Source: Bacteroidota bacterium
GTDB taxonomy: Bacteria; Bacteroidota; Bacteroidia; Cytophagales; Cyclobacteriaceae
Assembly (NCBI GenBank): GCA_018267135.1
Contig: JAFDZA010000026.1
Span: forward strand, 1-64,000
Direction: 5' to 3'
Length of the DNA stretch: 64,000 nt
Shown here: positions 35,734 to 43,148 of the stretch, piece by piece
Layout of the letters: every line of letters starts with the position of its first letter
How positions within the stretch are numbered: the first letter of the stretch is position 1
The notes under the pieces: generated by a model
What the model saw: the letters and a program-made list of their open reading frames with translations, nothing else
Told to the model about the DNA's origin: nothing
Databases searched by the model: none
Position numbers and translations under genes: made by a program

Positions 35734-36642
35734 ATGAAAAAAACTATTTACAAAAACACAGTTTATTTAATTTTATTTAGCCTATCACTATGCCTCAACT
35801 CATGCAGTATTGTTTGGGGTCCTAATTATTGGAGTATTCCCAAAATGCAGATAGCAAGTGATAAACCATGTCAGACACAAGGCGGTGTTAACATCTGTAT
35901 TGAGATGTTTAATAGCGCAGAAGAATATAAAAATTCTATATATAAAAATCTGACTGTTAACGTAATGTCTTATCCCCTTTTATCTACTGTTGCATCCCCC
36001 AGCACATATACTATATCTGGTCCTGTAGAATTTTATAAAGGAATTGCTACTTTTAAGGTAACAATTACAAATAATACAGATCACATCATAAATTTGGCTG
36101 ATTCGCGCCTTGCATATATTAGTAATGATAACAACGAGCCTGTTTTTGCTCTGAGCAGGCAAGATTTTTCGGATAATGTTGATAACCTACCAGTATCAAA
36201 AGACCTTTACAATGATATTAAACATGGGTTTCCCGCTACTCCTTATGATCAAGTTTCAAACCAAGTTCACTCAATCCTAGTATCAATTTCAAAACAAGCT
36301 AAAATATTATCTTACTCTACTACCGAAATTTTGCCAAACTCAAAGGCATCAGGTTACGCTGTATTTCCTATATCCATATCAAAAATGAGTACGGATGGAA
36401 AAGTTTCATTTATAGATATTATAACCAAATCAGACAAAGCAGCCAATACAGTAGAAAAAACAAGGATAGATTTTGACATCAAAATTCTTAAAGAATATTG
36501 GAAAAATGCTTTAGTTGATAAGAATGTTAGATACTCTAAAGTACAAAATGTTACCATTGATCAAGCTGAATATGAAAAGGGGCTAACGAACCCCGAACAA
36601 TTTACATGGAATAAGACCACGAAAACTTGGATAAAAAAATAA
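35734..36642 (+). CDS. Putative lipoprotein of unknown function
   Basis: 302 residues from the ATG at 35734 (a TTG at 35710 would add 8). The signal peptide ends in a lipobox, LNSC, with Cys24 as the lipidated residue. The mature part is beta-rich and Asn/Ser/Thr-rich with no recognised domain; FKVTITNNTDHIINLADSRL suggests an immunoglobulin-like fold. The gene is clearly more AT-rich than its neighbours and ends just before the second copy of the 27-bp terminator repeat. Together with the divergent XRE gene it looks like an acquired, separately regulated unit. Function is unknown. Confidence 0.8.
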   Translation: MKKTIYKNTVYLILFSLSLCLNSCSIVWGPNYWSIPKMQIASDKPCQTQGGVNICIEMFNSAEEYKNSIYKNLTVNVMSYPLLSTVASPSTYTISGPVEFYKGIATFKVTITNNTDHIINLADSRLAYISNDNNEPVFALSRQDFSDNVDNLPVSKDLYNDIKHGFPATPYDQVSNQVHSILVSISKQAKILSYSTTEILPNSKASGYAVFPISISKMSTDGKVSFIDIITKSDKAANTVEKTRIDFDIKILKEYWKNALVDKNVRYSKVQNVTIDQAEYEKGLTNPEQFTWNKTTKTWIKK

Positions 36643-36664
36643 CCTCTTACAATCTTGATTAAGA

Positions 36665-36692
36665 TCCCGCTCTTGCGGGGTTTTTTATTTTC
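36665..36692 (+). terminator. Intrinsic terminator, right copy of the 27-bp direct repeat
   Basis: CCCGC-tctt-GCGGG with T6 forms the terminator of the lipoprotein gene. Positions 36666-36692 are identical to 35371-35397; outside these 27 bases the sequences differ. The two copies bound the XRE-lipoprotein island. Confidence 0.88.
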
Positions 36693-36722
36693 TGGGTTAA
36701 TCAGATTATTCTTTTTCGTTTT

Positions 36723-37382
36723 TTATTTAGCCTGACTAATCGCGGCTGCCCGAACCGGAGCGGCCGGGTTTCCAAAAACAGTTTCTCCGGCTTTTACCGA
36801 ACCGATTACCACCGAGCCGGCCCCTACGCGCGCTCCCTTGCCAATGGTTACCCCGGCCACAATAGTTACCCCCGAGCCTATAAATACTTCGTCTTCAACG
36901 GTTACTCCGGCATTAATAATGGAGCCCATGCCGAGTTGCACATAACTGCCCAGCACCACACCTACCCCCAACACTGAGCTGGCATGCAGGAGGCAATGGC
37001 TTTCAATTTTGGCTCCCACCGAAACAAGAACTCCCCGGTCAATAAAGTTGCCATGGCCCATTTCTGATTTACCTGAAACCGAAGCTTGTGGATGAACAGC
37101 ATTTACCGGCTGCACATGCCGCACATCGTTTAGCATTTTAGAAATATTTTTACGAAGGGGGGTTTCATCAATAGCCACAAATGCTTCGCACTTCTTGCCA
37201 ATCAGTTTTAAAAAGCCGTGGTCATCGGTGGCCCCCAATACAATAACCTCATCCAATTCTTTTTGGTGTAGTTTTTTGTCGTCATCTAAGAAGCCATATA
37301 CCACTACACCGTTTTTTTCGAACAGTTCTTTGGCCGCCCGCCCAATGGGGTTAGCGCCAAAAATAATTACCGGATTTTCCAT
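36723..37382 (-). CDS. PglD/NeuD-like sugar acyltransferase (left-handed beta helix)
   Basis: 219 residues from the ATG at 37382; the frame extends 12 codons upstream, but a perfect -7 box sits just before this ATG. The N-terminal Rossmann-like part (PVIIFGANPIGRAAKELF) binds the nucleotide-sugar, and the C-terminal half is a hexapeptide-repeat left-handed beta helix (GVGVVLGSYVQLGMGSIINA, EVFIGSGVTIVAGVTIGKGA). Such enzymes transfer acetyl from acetyl-CoA to an amino sugar. It is far from the main glycan locus, so its substrate may be a separate surface sugar. Confidence 0.8.
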   Translation of the reverse strand: MENPVIIFGANPIGRAAKELFEKNGVVVYGFLDDDKKLHQKELDEVIVLGATDDHGFLKLIGKKCEAFVAIDETPLRKNISKMLNDVRHVQPVNAVHPQASVSGKSEMGHGNFIDRGVLVSVGAKIESHCLLHASSVLGVGVVLGSYVQLGMGSIINAGVTVEDEVFIGSGVTIVAGVTIGKGARVGAGSVVIGSVKAGETVFGNPAAPVRAAAISQAK

Positions 37383-37385
37383 GCA

Positions 37386-37393
37386 CAAAGATA
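37386..37393 (-). promoter_or_regulatory. -7 promoter element 3 nt before the acyltransferase start
   Basis: On the minus strand TATCTTTG (exact TAnnTTTG) is followed by TGC and then the ATG. A transcript from this promoter would begin at or next to the start codon. Confidence 0.5.
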
Positions 37394-37455
37394 ACCCCGA
37401 ATCAGGCATCCTAACCATGTAGCAAAAAATTACCTTCTGCGAGAAGAGAAATTGC

Positions 37456-38379
37456 TCAGCCTATAAACCCGATATTCCGCTTCAACCCGGAAAGTTTGGT
37501 GCGCTTCACAGCCGATTTTTTAAACAACTTCTGAAAAACTTCTTCTGTAATTTCTTTCCAGTTGGAATAGCTCATTTTTTCTAAATCGGGGTGGGGATGA
37601 AACCGGGGTTCGTGGTGTGGCTGCGAAAAACGATTCCACGGGCACACATCCTGACATATATCACAACCGAAAATCCAGTTTTCAAATTTTCCTTTTACCT
37701 CGGCCGGAATTTCCTCTTTCAATTCAATGGTAAAATAGGAAATACATTTGCTGCCATCTACCACATACGGTTCGGAGATGGCCTCTGTGGGGCAAGCATC
37801 CAAACAGGCGGTGCAGGTGCCGCAATAATCTTTTACCGGGCCATCGTGCTCCAGTTCAATATCTATTATCAGCTCCGATAAAAAGAAAAAACTACCCATG
37901 CTTTTATTTAGCAACAGCGAATTTTTTCCGATCCAGCCCAGTCCCGATTTTTTGGCCCACGCGTGCTCTAATACCGGGGCAGAATCTACAAAAGCTCGCC
38001 CGCTCACTTGCCCTATTTTTTCGTAGATGCGTTCCATAAAAATTCGCAGTTTGTCTTTAATTACAAAATGGTAATCTTCTCCATAAGCATATTTGGCAAT
38101 CTTCAACGAAGATTGGGCAGCCTCTTTTTCAGGAAAATAATTGTAGACCAAACTTACCACCGATTTGGCGCCCGGCACCAACAACCGGGGGTCTAACCGT
38201 TTCTCTATGTTTCTTTCGAGGTAACTCATTTGCCCCGCATAGCCACGTTTCAGCCATTCTTCTAAACGCGGAGCTTCATCGGCCAGAAATTCGGCCCGCG
38301 AAATGCCGCAGAAACTGAAACCCAAATCGGTCGCTATCGATTTAATTAATTGGGTATCGCGTGTTTTATTTTCTGGCAT
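37456..38379 (-). CDS. queG: Epoxyqueuosine reductase
   Basis: 307 residues. It carries two 4Fe-4S clusters, [16 protein letters not shown] and [11 protein letters not shown], which with the N-terminal cobalamin-binding domain ([23 protein letters not shown]) define QueG. The enzyme reduces epoxyqueuosine to queuosine in tRNA with a GUN anticodon using cobalamin. The protein is at the short end of the family and lacks a long C-terminal HEAT-like extension. It is divergent from the heptose adenylyltransferase gene. Confidence 0.93.
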   Translation of the reverse strand: MPENKTRDTQLIKSIATDLGFSFCGISRAEFLADEAPRLEEWLKRGYAGQMSYLERNIEKRLDPRLLVPGAKSVVSLVYNYFPEKEAAQSSLKIAKYAYGEDYHFVIKDKLRIFMERIYEKIGQVSGRAFVDSAPVLEHAWAKKSGLGWIGKNSLLLNKSMGSFFFLSELIIDIELEHDGPVKDYCGTCTACLDACPTEAISEPYVVDGSKCISYFTIELKEEIPAEVKGKFENWIFGCDICQDVCPWNRFSQPHHEPRFHPHPDLEKMSYSNWKEITEEVFQKLFKKSAVKRTKLSGLKRNIGFIG

Positions 38380-38453
38380 GGCGAAAAGTTAACAGGTAAA
38401 GAGCAATGTTTATTTACCTTCCGCCATCTAATATCGGTTAACCTATTTACAAT

Positions 38454-38461
38454 TATCTTTG
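38454..38461 (+). promoter_or_regulatory. -7 promoter element before the heptose adenylyltransferase gene
   Basis: TATCTTTG matches TAnnTTTG exactly and ends 5 nt before the ATG at 38467, suggesting a near-leaderless transcript and supporting this start over upstream ones. Confidence 0.5.
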
Positions 38462-38466
38462 AGGGT

Positions 38467-38946
38467 ATGACAGCCCATAAAATAAAATCTCTCTCAGAAG
38501 CGACTCAGCAGGTGAAAGCCTGGCAAAAAGCCGGGCAAAAAGTAGTGTTTACCAATGGCTGTTTTGATCTGCTCCATCTAGGCCATGTAGATTATCTGGA
38601 GAAAGCAAGAAATCTAGGCGATCAATTAGTGCTCGGGCTCAATACAGATAGTTCGGTAAGCCGTTTTAAAGGCCCCGAACGCCCACTGCAAGATCAGAAC
38701 TCACGTGCACGTGTGCTGGCCGCTTTGGAATTTGTTAACCTAATCGTTCTTTTCGATGAAGACACTCCTTTCAATCTGATCTCTAAACTTGTTCCTGATA
38801 TTCTCGTAAAAGGAAGTGACTATTTGGCAGATAACATTGTTGGCGCAGATGTTGTTAAACAAAACGGAGGGGTGGTGAAAACCATTGATTTTGTGCCGGG
38901 TTATTCTACCACACATATTGTTGAAAAAATTAAACGAACGACTTAA
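38467..38946 (+). CDS. rfaE2: D-glycero-beta-D-manno-heptose 1-phosphate adenylyltransferase
   Basis: 159 residues from the ATG at 38467. KVVFTNGCFDLLHLGHVDYL is the nucleotidyltransferase HxGH motif, and PDILVKGSDYLADNIVGADVV is the later ISSTR-region equivalent of RfaE2/HldE-C. It adenylates heptose-1-phosphate to ADP-heptose for lipopolysaccharide core or other glycans. The kinase half (RfaE1) is not fused and not in this window, so the enzyme is the split type common in Bacteroidota. It is 12 nt from the metallopeptidase gene. Confidence 0.9.
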   Translation: MTAHKIKSLSEATQQVKAWQKAGQKVVFTNGCFDLLHLGHVDYLEKARNLGDQLVLGLNTDSSVSRFKGPERPLQDQNSRARVLAALEFVNLIVLFDEDTPFNLISKLVPDILVKGSDYLADNIVGADVVKQNGGVVKTIDFVPGYSTTHIVEKIKRTT

Positions 38947-38958
38947 TAATTAACTATC

Positions 38959-39654
38959 ATGGGTGCATTACTTATTACCGGATTTTTTATGATTATCGGC
39001 ATGATTGTGAGTTCACGCCTGAAATCGAAATTCAAAAAATATTCTGAAATCCAACTGACACGCGATTTAACCGGAGCCGAAGTAGCCCGGCTAATGCTGA
39101 CCGACAACGGCATTAATGATGTACAGGTAATTAGTGTAGAGGGACAGCTAACCGACCACTACAACCCGGCTAATAAAACCGTTAATCTCAGCCACGATGT
39201 ATTCTATGGAAGAAATGCGGCCGCTACGGCAGTGGCTGCCCACGAGTGCGGCCATGCCGTGCAGCATGCCAAGGCTTACCAATGGTTGCAATTCCGTTCG
39301 GCTATGGTGCCGGTGCAAAGCATCAGTGCCAAAGTGATTAATTTCATTTTCATTGCCATGATGTTTGGTGCCTTTGCCGTAAAAGGATTATTTTCTTTTG
39401 AAACCGCCCTGTTGGTAATCATCGCTTGTTATGGTGTGTTTGCTTTATTTTCTTTAATAACATTACCGGTGGAGTTTGATGCCAGCAAACGGGCATTAGC
39501 TTGGATAGAACAACGCGGAATTGTTACCCGCCAAGAACACGATATGGCCAAAGATGCCCTAAACACGGCTGCCATGACATACGTGGTCGCTGCTATTGGT
39601 GCCATTACGATGTTGCTCTATTATGTAATGATTTATCTCGGACGCAGAGATTAA
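38959..39654 (+). CDS. Membrane zinc metallopeptidase (YugP-like)
   Basis: 231 residues. An N-terminal membrane segment (LLITGFFMIIGMIV) is followed by AAHECGHAVQHA, an HExxH zinc site at His95-Glu96-His99. Two or three further hydrophobic segments lie in the C-terminal half (FIFIAMMFGAFAV, ALLVIIACYGVFALFSLI, AAIGAITMLLYYVMIYL). The family (peptidase_Mx/YugP) is inner-membrane; its natural substrates are not defined. Confidence 0.88.
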   Translation: MGALLITGFFMIIGMIVSSRLKSKFKKYSEIQLTRDLTGAEVARLMLTDNGINDVQVISVEGQLTDHYNPANKTVNLSHDVFYGRNAAATAVAAHECGHAVQHAKAYQWLQFRSAMVPVQSISAKVINFIFIAMMFGAFAVKGLFSFETALLVIIACYGVFALFSLITLPVEFDASKRALAWIEQRGIVTRQEHDMAKDALNTAAMTYVVAAIGAITMLLYYVMIYLGRRD

Positions 39655-39672
39655 TTTCACATCAAACCAACT

Positions 39673-39680
39673 TATCTTTG
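39673..39680 (+). promoter_or_regulatory. -7 promoter element upstream of the acyl-CoA dehydrogenase
   Basis: TATCTTTG matches TAnnTTTG exactly, 57 nt before the acyl-CoA dehydrogenase ATG. It directly abuts the terminator hairpin at 39681, so a transcript started here would pass through that hairpin. Confidence 0.4.
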
Positions 39681-39715
39681 AGGCCTGAATTACCCGTTCA
39701 GGCCTTGTTTTTTTT
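39681..39715 (+). terminator. Intrinsic terminator or leader attenuator
   Basis: AGGCCTGAA (39681-39689) and TTCAGGCCT (39697-39705) form a perfect 9-bp stem with a 7-nt loop, followed by TG and a T8 tract. It ends the heptose/metallopeptidase unit; because a -7 box lies right before it, it could also attenuate the acyl-CoA dehydrogenase transcript. Confidence 0.85.
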
Positions 39716-39736
39716 AAATATTAATCTCTCCGATTC

Positions 39737-40876
39737 ATGAATTTGGAACTGACCGAAGAACAGCTTACCGTACAAAAAGCAGCCCGCGATTTTGCCCAAA
39801 CAGAATTATTACCGGGCGTGATTGAACGCGATACCGAGCAGAAATTTCCTTCCGATCAAATTAAAAAAATGGGCGAGCTCGGTTTGATGGGGATGATGAC
39901 CGACCCCAAGTATAACGGGGGCGGCATGGACACGATATCCTACGTATTGGCCATGGAAGAAATTTCTAAAGTAGATGCCTCCGCCTCGGTTTGTATGTCG
40001 GTAAATAATTCGTTGGTGTGTTGGGGATTAGAAAGATTCGGAACGGATGAACAGAAAGAAAAATATTTGAAAAAACTGACTACAGCCGAATACATTGGGG
40101 CATTTTGTTTATCTGAGCCGGAAGCCGGAAGCGATGCCACTTCGCAACGTACCACGGCCGAAGACAAAGGCGATTACTATCTCCTCAACGGAACTAAAAA
40201 CTGGATTACCAACGGAAAGAGCGCCAGCATTTACATTGTTATTGCCCAAACCCATCCCGAAAAAAAGCATAAAGGCATCAATGCCCTAATTGTAGAGCGT
40301 GGTATGCCCGGTTTTGTAGTAGGCAAAAAAGAAGACAAGATGGGCATTCGTGGAAGCGATACCCACTCACTCATGTTTACCGATGTAAAAGTACCCAAAG
40401 CCAACCGTATTGGGGAAGATGGGTTTGGTTTCACTTTTGCCATGACCACATTAAATGGCGGGCGCATCGGTATTGCCTCGCAGGCATTGGGCATTGCCTC
40501 CGGTGCGTACGAACTGGCCGTAAAATATGCGAAAGAAAGAAAAGCATTTGGTAAACACTTGAGTGAGCATCAAGCCATTCAATTCAAGCTGGCCGATATG
40601 GCCACGAAAATCAATGCCGCCCGATTATTGGTATGGCAAGCTGCCTACCTGAAAGATCAGAAAAAAGATTTTGTGAAGGCCGCAGCCATGGCTAAATTAT
40701 TTGCCTCGCAAATAGCTCAGGAAGTAACCAGCGAAGCCGTGCAAATACACGGGGGGTATGGTTACGTAAAAGAATTTCATGTAGAGCGCCTCATGCGCGA
40801 TGCTAAGATTACCCAAATCTATGAAGGTACCACCGAGATACAGAAAATGGTAATATCAAGAGAGTTGTTAAGGTAA
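39737..40876 (+). CDS. Acyl-CoA dehydrogenase (short/medium-chain type)
   Basis: 379 residues, the normal length. AFCLSEPEAGSDA and NGTKNWITNG form the FAD/substrate region; IHGGYGYVKEFHVERLMRDAKITQIYEGT carries the catalytic Glu363, at the position used by short- and medium-chain enzymes. It introduces the 2,3-double bond in acyl-CoA and passes electrons to ETF. No ETF genes are beside it. The next gene follows by 9 nt, so they may be cotranscribed. Confidence 0.92.
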   Translation: MNLELTEEQLTVQKAARDFAQTELLPGVIERDTEQKFPSDQIKKMGELGLMGMMTDPKYNGGGMDTISYVLAMEEISKVDASASVCMSVNNSLVCWGLERFGTDEQKEKYLKKLTTAEYIGAFCLSEPEAGSDATSQRTTAEDKGDYYLLNGTKNWITNGKSASIYIVIAQTHPEKKHKGINALIVERGMPGFVVGKKEDKMGIRGSDTHSLMFTDVKVPKANRIGEDGFGFTFAMTTLNGGRIGIASQALGIASGAYELAVKYAKERKAFGKHLSEHQAIQFKLADMATKINAARLLVWQAAYLKDQKKDFVKAAAMAKLFASQIAQEVTSEAVQIHGGYGYVKEFHVERLMRDAKITQIYEGTTEIQKMVISRELLR

Positions 40877-40885
40877 TTTATGTAG

Positions 40886-41440
40886 GTGGGCAAGCCGAGG
40901 TTAATTATTTTGTCAGATCTGTGGGGAGGAGAAAAATCATCCTGGGTTGATTTCTACTCTTCTATGTTAGACGATTGTTTTGAAATTCATTATTACGACT
41001 GTTGTACGCTGGGTGAAATAGATACTTCTATTTATGAAGAACAATCCTTGCACCGTCAGTTTGTAAACGGAGGAATTGAAAGGGCCGTTAACGCCTTGTG
41101 TAAAAAGGAAACAAAGGAAGGAATTGTTTTGGCTTTCAGCATAGGGGGTACAATTGGCTGGAGAGCCGGCCGGCTCGGGCTTAAGGCACAAAAACTCATC
41201 GCTGTATCTTCTTCGCGGTTACGTTATGAAACCACCCAACCCAATTGCCCGATACAGTTGTATTATGGAGATAAGGATCAAAACAAACCAGACAATAGTT
41301 GGTTTAGTCGTATGAAAATAAAAGAACAATTGGTATTAAATGAAGGGCATCTGTTATACCAAAAAAAAGAATTTGCCGACCAACTGAGTAAGAAAATAAA
41401 GCAAGAATGGCTGGATGATGATCGCCATGCAATCCGTTAG
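40886..41440 (+). CDS. Alpha/beta-hydrolase-like protein
   Basis: 184 residues from a GTG start; an ATG six bases earlier runs straight into a stop. VLAFSIGGTIGWRAG holds the nucleophile Ser85 in an AxSxGG elbow (Gly replaced by Ala at the first position), LYYGDKDQNKP offers the acid, and NEGHLLYQ the His155. This is a small, lidless alpha/beta hydrolase pattern. The substrate is unknown. It overlaps the next gene by 26 nt, so the two products may work together. Confidence 0.7.
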   Translation: MGKPRLIILSDLWGGEKSSWVDFYSSMLDDCFEIHYYDCCTLGEIDTSIYEEQSLHRQFVNGGIERAVNALCKKETKEGIVLAFSIGGTIGWRAGRLGLKAQKLIAVSSSRLRYETTQPNCPIQLYYGDKDQNKPDNSWFSRMKIKEQLVLNEGHLLYQKKEFADQLSKKIKQEWLDDDRHAIR

Positions 41441-42026
41441 TATTCTTCGTTATCCTGTTTTTGGCCGTCAGAATAAGTCTCATTTGCCAAATCCTCCTTA
41501 TTTTTGCAAAACCCTTTGGCCATTGGTACGTAAGTTTTTTCCATTGGATAAAAACTATCTGCTCGAAGAAGCCCAACTGGCTCTCGAAACAGATCTTCTT
41601 TCTCGGTTGTTTGAAAAAGTAAAAACTTCTTTTGAACAACGACATAACCCCCTTGGCTTGTTAGACAACTTTAGTTTGCAAATAAAAAATTCTCAGATTA
41701 GCAACTTCAAGCCTCTTCATAGTTTCTATCAAAATAGTTGTGGCGTATATCGCTACAAATATGCCGATAACCAGCTGGAGTTTGTATGGGATGGCCGCGA
41801 ACATCTTGAAAAATACCGGGAGGAATGGGCACGTGTCTTTAACCAATGGGTTGATGCGTTTTGTAGGCAAGAATTATTTGTACAGGCCGTGTTGGATCTC
41901 ACGGTGTTTCTTCCCGAAAACCGTCATGCCGAACTGGCCGAAAACCGCATGAACAACTTTATGCTACTCCAGTTCGGAGTAAAGATGCACAAAACAAAAG
42001 GGCTGGTAACCCTGAAGGTAGCTTAG
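41415..42026 (+). CDS. Hypothetical protein
   Basis: 203 residues, no signal peptide or membrane segment, and no recognised domain. The middle is rich in aromatic and charged residues (HSFYQNSCGVYRYKYADNQLEFVWDGREHLEK), and the C-terminal part is helical. It overlaps the hydrolase-like gene at its start and the convergent dehydrogenase-like gene by 4 nt at its end. Shared overlap suggests a functional link to the hydrolase, but this is inference. Confidence 0.6.
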   Translation: MMIAMQSVSILRYPVFGRQNKSHLPNPPYFCKTLWPLVRKFFPLDKNYLLEEAQLALETDLLSRLFEKVKTSFEQRHNPLGLLDNFSLQIKNSQISNFKPLHSFYQNSCGVYRYKYADNQLEFVWDGREHLEKYREEWARVFNQWVDAFCRQELFVQAVLDLTVFLPENRHAELAENRMNNFMLLQFGVKMHKTKGLVTLKVA

Positions 42027-42661
42027 TTCCCCGCTTCACTTTTTAGTAGAGCGCAGGTTTTATAGCGCGCATCATTTGTATCTCGGTAAACGGAATCTAA
42101 CAACCGGCAAACATTTTTTATTCCAATTTTTTCACACCACTCAAACGGGCCCAAAGGATAGTTAGTGCCGAGTTTCATGGCTAAATCGATATCGCTTCGC
42201 GAGGCCACCTGGCTTTCGGCCGCAAAGAAAGCTTCGTTTATGATCATGCAAATAACACGTGGAGTTATCATGCCTGTTTGATCTTTTACGATTTTATATT
42301 TCGTCTTGAGTTGGGAACAAATTTTTTCCAGTACAGGAATAGATTCTTTCGTGCAAATAGTAATTTCCATCCACTCGCGGTTTACAAACGAAGGTAGCCC
42401 GCAAAAGCCGAAAACGGTAGAGTGCAGATTGCCCTGCCTCCACTTCTGCAAGGTAGTATTTACCGAATTAACAAAAACCGGAACAGAAAATGGTAACAGA
42501 TCGGCCATTGGTTCGTGCGGTAAAAAATCGAATACAATTTTTTCTCCGCTAACAGATTTCAGTTGTTCCACCTCCGTTCCATGCAAATACGTGTGACTCA
42601 GGCCAAATTTAGTCCGGCATTCCTCAACGTTCTGTTCCGTACCCAACACCATTATTTCCAT
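42023..42661 (-). CDS. 3-hydroxyacyl-CoA dehydrogenase family protein lacking a clear NAD motif
   Basis: 212 residues. The C-terminal half matches the 3HCDH domain (QTGMITPRVICMIINEAFFAAES, then SRSDIDLAMKLGTNYPLGPFEW). The N-terminal ~120 residues start MEIMVLGTEQNVEECRTKFG, where a GxGxxG NAD-binding loop would be expected, and none is visible. It may be a shortened, possibly non-catalytic relative or one that works on a different ligand. It is divergent from ridA and convergent with the hypothetical gene. Confidence 0.78.
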   Translation of the reverse strand: MEIMVLGTEQNVEECRTKFGLSHTYLHGTEVEQLKSVSGEKIVFDFLPHEPMADLLPFSVPVFVNSVNTTLQKWRQGNLHSTVFGFCGLPSFVNREWMEITICTKESIPVLEKICSQLKTKYKIVKDQTGMITPRVICMIINEAFFAAESQVASRSDIDLAMKLGTNYPLGPFEWCEKIGIKNVCRLLDSVYRDTNDARYKTCALLKSEAGN

Positions 42662-42711
42662 CTGAAAAGAAGAAGATTTTTATGATCTTTGAATCAAAAA
42701 TAAAAAAGATT

Positions 42712-43092
42712 ATGGCAAAAGAAATGATTTATTCAGCACAGGCACCCGAGCCTATCGGGCCTTATAGCCAGGCTATTAAAGTTGGAAACCTACTCTTCAT
42801 TTCCGGTCAGGTGGCCATCCAAAAGCCCGCAGGAAATTTAATAACCGGCAATATTGTGGACGAAACCCATCAGGTAATGAAAAACCTATCAGCCATTTTG
42901 AAAGCAGCTGGAATGGATTTTTCTCATGTAGTTAAAAGCACTATTTTTCTGAAAGACATGAATGCCTTTCCGAAAGTAAATGAAGTCTATGGCTCTTACT
43001 TTACAGATATGCCGCCCGCCCGAGAAACGGTAGAAGTTAGCCGCCTGCCCAAAGATGTAAACGTAGAAATTTCATGCATTGCGATGCAATAA
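42712..43092 (+). CDS. ridA: RidA family enamine/imine deaminase
   Basis: 126 residues from the ATG at 42712, the usual RidA length; an upstream start would add 10 residues. EPIGPYSQAIKVGNLLFISGQVA is the N-terminal family motif, and PPARETVEVSRLPKDVNVEISCIA is the C-terminal one with the conserved Arg and Glu. RidA trimers hydrolyse reactive 2-aminoacrylate-type enamines from PLP enzymes. It lies just upstream of gltX. Confidence 0.93.
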   Translation: MAKEMIYSAQAPEPIGPYSQAIKVGNLLFISGQVAIQKPAGNLITGNIVDETHQVMKNLSAILKAAGMDFSHVVKSTIFLKDMNAFPKVNEVYGSYFTDMPPARETVEVSRLPKDVNVEISCIAMQ

Positions 43093-43148
43093 ATTTTTTT
43101 TCACTTTACCACAATGGCTATCGTCATTCGTAGGTATAAATATTTTAA

